This document shows, piece after piece, positions 44,157 to 50,311 of a DNA stretch of 50,311 bases. Numbering within the stretch: position 1 is the stretch's first letter; each line of letters starts with the position of its first letter. The translations under genes were made by a program, and so were the position numbers. The stretch is from CAYXVF01 sp964468125 (GTDB lineage Bacteria > Myxococcota > XYA12-FULL-58-9 > CAYXVF01), in the NCBI GenBank assembly GCA_964468125.1, contig CAYXVF010000042.1:1-50311 (forward strand), in the 5' to 3' direction. Under the pieces are notes generated by a model. The model saw only the letters and a list, made by a program, of their open reading frames with translations. It was not told where the DNA came from and did no database searches.

Positions 44157-45224
44157 ATGGCGCGGATCGATGAGCTCTTCCGATACATGAATGAGAGCGG
44201 CTGCTCGGACCTCCACCTGAGCGCCGGTATGGAACCGCGTGTCCGTCGCAAGGGGGCTCTGGTGGCGGTGGAGGGGTGGCCCGTGCTCCAGGACGACGGA
44301 ATTCGTGGAATGCTCCGGGAGATCGTCGATGACGACCAGTGGCAGGAGTACGACGCGGGTGGGGACTTGGACTTCGCCTACGGCTTGCCAGGAGTAGCGC
44401 GGTTTCGGGCGAATTTTCTGCGACAACAGCGCGGTGCGGCGGCGGTCTTCCGAATCATCCCGGAGGAGATCATCCCCCTCGAGAAGCTGAATCTCCCAGC
44501 GGCGATTCACAAGCTCGTACACCTGAGTCGGGGCTTGGTTCTGGTCACGGGGCCCACCGGGTCGGGCAAGTCCACTACGCTCGCGGCGATCATCAACGAG
44601 ATCAACGTGACCTACTCACGGCACATCGTCACCATCGAAGATCCGGTGGAGTTCGTGCATCAAAACAAGAAGTGCACGTTCTCGCAGCGCGAGGTCGGTC
44701 GTGACACGGACAGTTTCGGTGGCGCACTCCGGGCGGCGATTCGCCAAGACGCGGACGTGATCCTGGTGGGCGAGATGCGCGACCTCGAGACCATCGAGCT
44801 CGGCATCACCGCCGCGGAGATGGGGGCGCTCGTGTTTGGCACTCTCCACACAAACAACGCCGCGAAGACCATCGACCGCATCATCGACGCGTTTCCCGCG
44901 GACCAGCAGTCTCAGATCCGAACGTCGCTGTCCGAATCGCTTTCCGCGGTGGTGAGTCAGCTCCTGCTTCCTACCGCCGATGGGAAGGGGCGCTGCGCCG
45001 TCAACGAGATCCTGCTGAAGACCGCGGGACTCCCTAACGTGATCCGCGAGGGCAACACGCCGATGCTGCACTCGATCATTCAGTCGGGTAAGAACGCGGG
45101 CATGCAGGCGATGGACGATGCCCTGTTTGGGGCGCTTCAGTCCGGCAGAATACTGCCCCGAGACGCGTACATGAAAGCGAATGACAAACAGCGCTTTGAG
45201 CACCTTCTCCCGGCCGACGAATGA
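44157..45224 (+). CDS. pilT: Type IV pilus retraction ATPase PilT
   Basis: 355 residues, full PilT length. CSDLHLSAGMEPRVRRKG, Walker A GPTGSGKS (132-139), AIRQDADVILVGEMRDLETI with Walker B, GTLHTNNAAKTIDRIIDAFP and the C-terminal AMDDALFGALQSGRI motif, which corresponds to the retraction-specific AIRNLIRE/arm region. It depolymerises PilA for twitching or gliding motility. Adjacent to the PilT-like paralogue, so the pair may form a heteromeric or sequential motor. Confidence 0.94.
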   Translation: MARIDELFRYMNESGCSDLHLSAGMEPRVRRKGALVAVEGWPVLQDDGIRGMLREIVDDDQWQEYDAGGDLDFAYGLPGVARFRANFLRQQRGAAAVFRIIPEEIIPLEKLNLPAAIHKLVHLSRGLVLVTGPTGSGKSTTLAAIINEINVTYSRHIVTIEDPVEFVHQNKKCTFSQREVGRDTDSFGGALRAAIRQDADVILVGEMRDLETIELGITAAEMGALVFGTLHTNNAAKTIDRIIDAFPADQQSQIRTSLSESLSAVVSQLLLPTADGKGRCAVNEILLKTAGLPNVIREGNTPMLHSIIQSGKNAGMQAMDDALFGALQSGRILPRDAYMKANDKQRFEHLLPADE

Positions 45225-45624
45225 TGACCCGTTTCTTCGCGTGCGCGTGCGCCGTCGCAAGAAGGCGCCGCAGGTTCAGGCGGCTCCCGAGTCGAGCGGG
45301 AGTGCCGCGCTCTATTCCGGCTATGCGGCGCTCGGCGCCGGAGCGATCGCGGCTGGGGTTGGCGCGTACTTCGGAAGTCAGGCCAAGGAATTCGATGCTT
45401 TGGAACGGGGTGCCACCGGAACGAGTCAGCTCGAAGCGGCCAGTATCCAAGACGACAGCGACGCGGCAGCCTCGATCGCCAATGCGTCGTTCATTGCCGC
45501 GGGCGCCTTCGGTGCTGCAGGGCTCGGCCTGATCCTGTACCACTACCTCTCCACGGAGGAGCCCACTCTCGAACTCGCTCCGAATTCAGATGGAATGACC
45601 CTGTGGCTCCGCGGCTCATTTTAG
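45181..45624 (+). CDS. Small membrane protein, possibly a deletion remnant
   Basis: 147 residues. It overlaps the pilT end by 44 bases in another frame, which is unusual. Two helical hydrophobic segments (YSGYAALGAGAIAAGVGAYF near 45-64, FIAAGAFGAAGLGLILYHYL near 100-120) and a beta tail end the protein; such pieces are the C termini of larger myxobacterial PEGA/TPR proteins. A second ATG at 45221 gives MMTRFFACACAVA, a signal-peptide-like start in the frame that then becomes Arg-rich. An internal deletion or a base error could have joined the signal peptide to this C-terminal part. Confidence 0.4.
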   Translation: MTNSALSTFSRPTNDDPFLRVRVRRRKKAPQVQAAPESSGSAALYSGYAALGAGAIAAGVGAYFGSQAKEFDALERGATGTSQLEAASIQDDSDAAASIANASFIAAGAFGAAGLGLILYHYLSTEEPTLELAPNSDGMTLWLRGSF

Positions 45625-45813
45625 CGCTCGCGCTACCCACAAGGGGCCGATAACGACTACGCCACACTCCTTGAGGGGTGGTTGCAGAGCTCGTCGCGAA
45701 TCTTCACCTGTCGAGATGGGGCGCACATCCCGGCGGCGGACTACCGCCATGCCCCACGCTACACGCCGGCTGTGATCGCGACGACCGTCGTCGAAGAGTT
45801 CGTCGCCCTGTAG

Positions 45814-46167
45814 CTGGTCCTCGGGCCCATCGCCCTCGCGACTGCGGATGGCTACGTCGTTGCGCGCCTCGCAGGCGAGGAGCTCATTGCGCCCATTCCG
45901 GCGGACTACCGCTTTGTCGCCGTCAATTTCGAGGAGTCGACCGCGACGCTCACGCTCTTCATCGATGGCTCGGAGGCCGGCACGGTCACGGCTCCGGGCG
46001 CCACCGTTAGCAGCACCGAGACACTGCGACTCGGACACCTCACGGGCAACGCGCTCTCGCCCGCGAGCGCCATCGACGAGCTCCGCGTCTCGCGTACCCT
46101 GCGGAGCCAGGAGTGGTTGGATGCGACCCGCGAGGCGATCGTTGGCGCGCTGGTGACCTATCCCTGA
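45814..46167 (+). pseudogene. LamG/concanavalin-like domain fragment
   Basis: From after an in-frame TAG at 45811 this reads about 117 residues to the TGA at 46165, without a good start codon. YRFVAVNFEESTATLTLFID, then GSEAGTV and LRLGHLTGNALSPASAIDEL, then RVSRTLRSQEWLDA match the C-terminal half of LamG-like domains with their DELRVS motif. The same frame is open between 45625 and 45810 as well. This is the remains of a secreted carbohydrate-binding protein, converging on the B12-binding gene. Confidence 0.6.
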
Positions 46168-46202
46168 ACCCTGTGGCGAGGAGGAGCGTGCGCTCGTCGG
46201 TC

Positions 46203-47024
46203 TCAGAATCCACGCAGTTCGACCAGTCGGTCGAGCTCTAGGCGGGCGGAGTGCGCATCCGCGAACAAGAGGTCGACGTCCGCGATCTGGAGGACCTCCG
46301 ATGCGTCAACACCCTCGCCGGGAGCCACTCCAATGATCGCGCGGGGGCATTCAATGCGAATGGCCACCACCAAACGGACCAGTGCTTTCATCCATCGGCT
46401 GGTAGTGAGTGACAGACCGATGACTTGCGGTTCGGTGTGGCTGACGTGGGCAATGAGCTCGTCGAGCTCCGTGCCGATCTGGAGATCGATCTCCCAGCCG
46501 GACTCGCGAAACAGATCCGCTGCTGCCGTGATCCCGATGCCATGGTTTTCGCCAGGCACCGTGGCGAATAGTGCGTAACGCTTGGGATCGAGCGTTTGCA
46601 TCGGCGGACGCTCAGCCCGAAGAGATCGCATCAGAGCGTAGAGGTGCCCGGTGCCGGTGGTCACCTGAAAGAACGAAAGAGTTCCTTCGTCCCATTGATC
46701 GCCCAAGCGGCGAGCCGCTGCGCCGATGTATCCTCGGTAGACCCCCTCGCGGGTCAGCCCCTCTTCGCGGCGCTCTGCAATGAATTTCAGCGCAGCCTCG
46801 GGACTGGGCTGTACCAGGGCGTCGGCGAAAGCAGCTACGCTCTCTTCGCTGATGATGAGGTGCTCGCCCGGTTGGCGACGCCTCAGTGCGGAAACCAAAC
46901 GTTGAACCACGTCCGCCGCAAGCGCTTCTACTTCATCGCGCTTCAGCACTTTTCGCTTCGACGCAAACAATGATGCCGTGCGGTCAAAGATTTCGGAATC
47001 AAAGAATATCTTCGGCTCGTTCAT
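46203..47024 (-). CDS. Cobalamin-binding-domain regulator, AerR/PpaA-like
   Basis: 273 residues from MNEPKIFFDS, with GGGGGTAGCG before the ATG. A helical MerR-like-free N-terminal half (VYRGYIGAAARRLGDQWDEG, about 95-114, then SFFQVTTGTGHLYALMRSLR) is followed by a Rossmann B12-binding domain. The usual DxHxxG is here ExHxxG (residues 159-164), the form I associate with AerR/PpaA-type photoresponse regulators. No DNA-binding helix-turn-helix is visible, so it would act through a partner. Flanked by gene debris on both sides yet itself intact. Confidence 0.8.
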   Translation of the reverse strand: MNEPKIFFDSEIFDRTASLFASKRKVLKRDEVEALAADVVQRLVSALRRRQPGEHLIISEESVAAFADALVQPSPEAALKFIAERREEGLTREGVYRGYIGAAARRLGDQWDEGTLSFFQVTTGTGHLYALMRSLRAERPPMQTLDPKRYALFATVPGENHGIGITAAADLFRESGWEIDLQIGTELDELIAHVSHTEPQVIGLSLTTSRWMKALVRLVVAIRIECPRAIIGVAPGEGVDASEVLQIADVDLLFADAHSARLELDRLVELRGF

Positions 47025-47173
47025 CGCTACCCCCGCGCCATTACTCCCAACTCGCATGAATCACACAAGAGTTGAGATGCCGAAAGTCAACGAGAAGTGC
47101 TTCTTTTCTCCTTCGACGGGAGCGCTTCGGGCCTACGTCGGCCGGGTCGAGCCGCGGAATGATGCTCTCGCCT

Positions 47174-47646
47174 ATGACCGCAACGACCACGCACATTGGC
47201 CCCCTCCGGAAGGGCACATGCCGACCGTTGCAGGTCATCGTCTCCTCAAGGCTCAACAATGCAATCTCAGAGGTCATGTCCGCCCAGCTCTTCTCGGTGC
47301 GCGCCGATGACCCCATTTCGCTGGCCACTAGACGTCTGAGCAAAGCCAAAGTAACGGGGTTGGTCGTCGTCGAGGGTCACTTCCCCGTAGGTCTCTTGAT
47401 ACAAGACGAGGCTCTCGTGTGCAAGGAAGTGCCGCGCGACGCCGCCGTCGAGCAGACGATGAGCCCCGCGATGCTCTGCCTCGAGACCGACACGCCGATC
47501 CACCGCGCAGCGGTCTCGAGGAGGCTCGACACGCGATCTCCGAGGACGTACCGAACTACTACCTTCTCGGAGCGGTGAGCGGTTCCTGCATGTCGTGCCA
47601 TAGTCGCGCAGCACCCTCACAGTATACCGCGAGGTTGTTGCGGTGA
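47174..47646 (+). pseudogene. CBS-domain protein fused out of frame to a cytochrome c tail
   Basis: The first frame gives a CBS domain (NNAISEVMSAQLFSVRADDP, then RRLSKAKVTGLVVVEGHFPV and the start of a second CBS, MSPAMLCLETDTPIHRAA), ending at 47578 with an Arg/Thr-rich tail. From about 47513 the +1 frame reads EEARHAISEDVPNYYLLGAV and SGSCMSCHSRAAP, with a heme motif CxxCH at 47587-47601, to a stop at 47646. The junction looks like a deletion that joined two genes. The CBS start is uncertain (ATG at 47174 or 47276). Confidence 0.55.
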
Positions 47647-47671
47647 GACCGAAGCTAAAGGGGTCGCCGGG

Positions 47672-48075
47672 TCAGTCCGAGTGAATTGGGGAAACGAATC
47701 CCCCCGGCTTGATCGCGAGCAACGAGGTGTTGAGCGCCTTGATCACCCGTTCGGCCGTGTTCCCAATGACGAACCCCGCAACACCGGAGCGGCCGAGCGT
47801 ACCCATGACTACGAGGTCGACTCCCTCTTCTCGAGCGTAGGGATGAGGCGGCTCGCGTCACCCTGCTCGAGCACCACGGAGTATTCGACGCCGTTCAAGA
47901 CACCTTCCGCGAGGAGCTCGGCGAGTCGCGTCTTCGCGGCGTTCTCGATCTGTCTGCGCCTCGTCAACAGGTCCTCGTCCGAGACGAAGCCGCGATTGCG
48001 CAGGAGGCGCTCACCCCAAACCTCTCGGTCGATGTCCGTGTTGTCGAGTCCGACGACGAGTGTTTTCCACGTCAT
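47672..48075 (-). pseudogene. Universal stress protein (UspA family), frameshifted
   Basis: From MTWKTLVVGLD at 48075 the frame reads a Usp N-terminal half (RLAELLAEGVLNGVEYSVVL, then EQGDASRLIP) but then stops at 47809. The adjoining frame continues YAREEGVDLVVMGTLGRSGV and AGFVIGNTAERVIKALNTSL to the TGA at 47672, including the G-x2-G-x9-G(S/T) ATP-binding motif as GTLGRSGVAGFVIGNTAE. One missing C in the CCC opposite 47840-47842 would restore about 134 residues. The N-terminal helix is shorter than usual. Confidence 0.75.
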
Positions 48076-48192
48076 GGAGCCAATTTAGGGCAACGCTCCG
48101 AGCGCACTAGCAGCAACTTCCGACAGATCTCGTCGCTCAAAACACCAAAACTGAATGTCAGCCGTGAGCGCGCGCGATTCTCTAGAGAATGC

Positions 48193-49185
48193 TCAGCGCT
48201 CGAGGCGCATCACAATCTGCTCGGCGAGGAGCCGCGCAGACAAGGGCGCAGAGCCTTCAGCCTTGTTGTTGATCACCACGTAGGCAGGAACTCCACGTCG
48301 GGTCGCATCCACACAGAGCCCAGCGATCGCCTCTCGTGCGAGAGGATCCGGCTCCACGAGTGCGTCGAAGGGATCGAACGCTGCTTTCGCTTCTTCGTAT
48401 CGGCGCTGACGTGCGAGCATCCAGCGGACGACCAGTGGCCGCTCCCAAAGCGTGTAGTCGCGTGCCTGCACCTCTACCGCGGGCATCGTCGGATGGGAGT
48501 TGAAGCAGTGCACCGCTCCCGCTTCCCGAAGGGCGGCACGGTAGTCGTTCGTATAGAGGCGCTCGTTGCGGAGCTCGACCGCGTAGAGGGGGCCGGAAGG
48601 CAAGCCCTTGATGAAGCGATAGAGTTTTTCCGCGAAGGCCCGCGGACCTCCAACTTCCCGCGGCGAGAACGGTGGGAACTGAAACAGGAGCGGTCCCGCA
48701 CGGTCGCCAAGGCCTTCAACCATGGGCCCGACGACCTCGTTGCTCGCGTAGGCCGGGTGCAAAAAGAGATCGTTCTCCTTGCCGGCTCGCGCGCCGAAAC
48801 GCGGCTGGTAAGCAAATCGTGGCAGCGTCGAGAACTGATGGGCCTTGACGAGGAAACGAAAACCCTCGGGCGTGCAGTGGGCGAGGGCTCGGAACAACTC
48901 CGCATCGATCGGACGGTAGTAGGTTCGGTCGAGACCGACGGTTCGCAGGAGCGGGTGGCGCGCGTAGGCGCGTAGACCATTGGCGGCGAGTGTCTTCTGG
49001 CTGGCCGGCCGGTCGTAGACGATCCCGGCCCAGCCGGGAAAGGTCCAAGACGAGGATCCGAGGCGAACCTCCGAAGGAAGGGCTATCGCTGTCTCGAGGA
49101 GAGGACCATCCGGGTCCGCCGGTGCGACCTCCGGCTCCCTCCGCGGGGTTTCTGGCGCCCCAAACAGGCCGAGCTGCTTGCTCAT
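48193..49185 (-). CDS. DUF72 (YecE-like) TIM-barrel protein
   Basis: 330 residues from MSKQLGLFGAPETP, with GAAGGG just before the ATG. The barrel begins near residue 40 at VRLGSSSWTFPGWAGIVY, and GFRFLVKAHQ, LLFQFPPFSPREV, YAVELRNERLY and VHCFNSHPTM are conserved DUF72 strands. The C-terminal end holds VPAYVVINNKAEGSAPLSA. The enzyme activity of DUF72 is unproven. Cytoplasmic. It begins 34 bases after the next gene upstream (minus strand), so the two may form an operon. Confidence 0.88.
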   Translation of the reverse strand: MSKQLGLFGAPETPRREPEVAPADPDGPLLETAIALPSEVRLGSSSWTFPGWAGIVYDRPASQKTLAANGLRAYARHPLLRTVGLDRTYYRPIDAELFRALAHCTPEGFRFLVKAHQFSTLPRFAYQPRFGARAGKENDLFLHPAYASNEVVGPMVEGLGDRAGPLLFQFPPFSPREVGGPRAFAEKLYRFIKGLPSGPLYAVELRNERLYTNDYRAALREAGAVHCFNSHPTMPAVEVQARDYTLWERPLVVRWMLARQRRYEEAKAAFDPFDALVEPDPLAREAIAGLCVDATRRGVPAYVVINNKAEGSAPLSARLLAEQIVMRLER

Positions 49186-49219
49186 CCCTTCAAAGCTAAG
49201 GCCCCGCGCGGCGGTGCGC

Positions 49220-50161
49220 CTACTTCTTCCTGCCTCCAAAGAGACGGCTGACGGTCATCCCGACCAGGCCGATCCCAACGGCGACGCCGATCCCCGCGGC
49301 GACCGGTGGCAGCGCCAGACCCGCGCTCGCGAAGGCCGCCTTTACGGCGAGACCCAAAGCGCCGAGGGCTGCGGTACCCGCGATGGTGGAGATCACCTTG
49401 CCGGCGTTGCTCAGGCCCCGGCCGCCGGGCCGGCGGTCGTTGTCCCTCGGGATGTCCTTGGGCGGCTCCTTCGGCAAATCGCCGTTGCGAGGGTCGCCCT
49501 TGCTCGGTCCGTCGGTGCCTTTGCTTCCGTCGGTCCCGTCCGCAGTGCCGGCGCCGTCCGGTGCGACCGGCGTGCGCGCGCGTTTGATCAGCTTGCTCAG
49601 TGCGACGCCGCCGACCACCGCTCCACCCACGGCGAGGCCCGCCCAGCCGAGCATCGGAAGCGTGTTGAGCATCTTGGTCTGAAGCCAGAGGCTGATCGCG
49701 TTCGCGCCCCCCACCGCCGCGGCACCGCCGCCGAGCAGTGTCCCTGCGCCTTGCATGACGCCTCGGAAGCTCTTCAATGCGCCGAGAAGACCCAGGCGTT
49801 TCGGCGCCTCTTTCGGTTGATTCTTCGGCCCATCATCGAGGGGATCGGCGCGGGCGGGCTCCTTCGCACGTCTCACCCGCGCCTCGGAGCCCTTCGATTC
49901 GAGTGTGTCGATCGCGTCGCCTCGGGTTTTTGCCGGGGCGTGTCCACCACTCGCTTCTTGGTTCGACGCTCCCCCGAGCCGGGTGATCGGCTTTTTGGAT
50001 CCCACTTCCCGAGTCAAGTAGCTCAAGACCGTATCGCCTCGTCGCATCGGCGGCGCAGAAGACGCAGTCTCCCCAGGGGAAGAGGTTTCGTTTGTGTCGA
50101 CCGGGCGCGCAAAAACGCGTCCAGCCGCTCCGCTGGCATTGAGCGGTGCGGTACTACCCAT
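49220..50161 (-). CDS. Unknown Gly/Ala-rich membrane-interacting protein
   Basis: 313 residues. A disordered N terminus (1-120, Ser/Pro/Lys-rich, with MRRGDTVLSYLTREV) precedes three hydrophobic glycine-rich segments: GLLGALKSFRGVMQGAGTLL, about 170-195 (LGWAGLAVGGAVVGGVALSKL), and the last 60 residues (TIAGTAALGALGLAVKAAFA, AGIGVAVGIGLVGMTVSRLF). A Gly/Asp/Lys/Pro-rich loop separates the second and third. No signal peptide and no known family. Glycine-zipper-like helices suggest membrane insertion. Bases 50162-50311 upstream hold nothing I can identify. Confidence 0.6.
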   Translation of the reverse strand: MGSTAPLNASGAAGRVFARPVDTNETSSPGETASSAPPMRRGDTVLSYLTREVGSKKPITRLGGASNQEASGGHAPAKTRGDAIDTLESKGSEARVRRAKEPARADPLDDGPKNQPKEAPKRLGLLGALKSFRGVMQGAGTLLGGGAAAVGGANAISLWLQTKMLNTLPMLGWAGLAVGGAVVGGVALSKLIKRARTPVAPDGAGTADGTDGSKGTDGPSKGDPRNGDLPKEPPKDIPRDNDRRPGGRGLSNAGKVISTIAGTAALGALGLAVKAAFASAGLALPPVAAGIGVAVGIGLVGMTVSRLFGGRKK

Positions 50162-50311
50162 CGCTTTGGCTCCATCCGAGATTTCGGGGTGTGAGGTGGA
50201 GATCCACCACCTCGAGATCGTTATCGACCGGGGCCCGCGATCGTTGCGCCGATCAGCGCCATTCGGGATCGGTTCTGTTTTCCGGCAGGCTGCGCTGTCC
50301 GCTTTTTCTCG

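Noticed and set aside
45616..46038. Minus-strand 140-codon frame across the debris region
   Set aside because: Arg-rich, no motif; the plus strand contains recognisable LamG residues.
49178..50194. Plus-strand 338-codon frame opposite the Gly/Ala-rich unknown
   Set aside because: Arg-rich and covers the ends of two minus-strand genes. The minus frame has sensible hydrophobic segments and joins an operon; still, neither strand has a known family here.

Overview
High-GC bacterial DNA, most likely from the Myxococcota (Sandaracinaceae or other Polyangia-like lineage). This taxonomic call is an inference from content: a Hanks-type kinase beside an MJ0042-type zinc-ribbon protein, a DUF4175 protein coupled to a peptidase-MA/TPR protein, paired ArsA-like ATPases, tandem PilT-type ATPases and a GTTCAG-type LexA operator. 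Two runs of N (19080-19179 and 28742-28751) and several single-base frameshifts mark it as a draft, probably metagenome-derived, assembly.

Layout. 1-4541 (minus): a compact assimilatory sulfate-reduction operon (cysH, precorrin-2 dehydrogenase, cobA, DUF2849, sulfite reductase, DUF934) whose genes overlap by 4 bases or more or lie close together. 4719-6322: a sigma factor and a divergent lexA with a perfect palindromic operator on its promoter. 6337-9668: two coupled ArsA-like ATPases facing a 52-residue coiled-coil protein, then an outer-membrane protein and a tiny membrane protein. 9682-12834: divergent zinc-ribbon membrane protein and Ser/Thr kinase. 12836-16105 (minus): tolQ-tolR-tolA-like-tolB with no pal visible. 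16267-19041: two unrecognised proteins, one with helix-hairpin-helix-like repeats and one extremely acidic. 19290-23400: cytochrome c maturation genes ccmF-ccmG-ccmH-ccmI. 23497-26539: small secreted protein, msrB, methyltransferase, and a frameshifted S41 peptidase with a frameshifted membrane micro-gene. 26660-36173 (minus): a probable operon DUF4175 > peptidase MA/TPR > unknown > nucleotide-transporter-like/HEAT/cNMP protein > glycosyltransferase.

36448-40360 is the most unusual segment: a 1144-residue STAND-type ATPase with TPRs and winged-helix ends, whose last 26 bases (including the stop codon) are repeated 122 bases downstream. The two copies flank two strong hairpins. A decayed insertion sequence with 18/19 terminal inverted repeats follows, and beyond it lies a third partial copy of the repeat. 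40401-42389: two unknown genes, a VOC protein and a Fur-family regulator. 42513-45224: two tandem PilT-type pilus ATPases. 45181-48075: a debris-rich stretch (truncated membrane protein, LamG fragment, CBS/cytochrome c chimera, frameshifted universal stress protein) around an intact AerR-like B12-binding-domain protein. 48193-50161: a DUF72 protein and a glycine/alanine-rich unknown.

No tRNA, rRNA or CRISPR array was recognised. All functions are read from sequence motifs by eye; no database search was possible.
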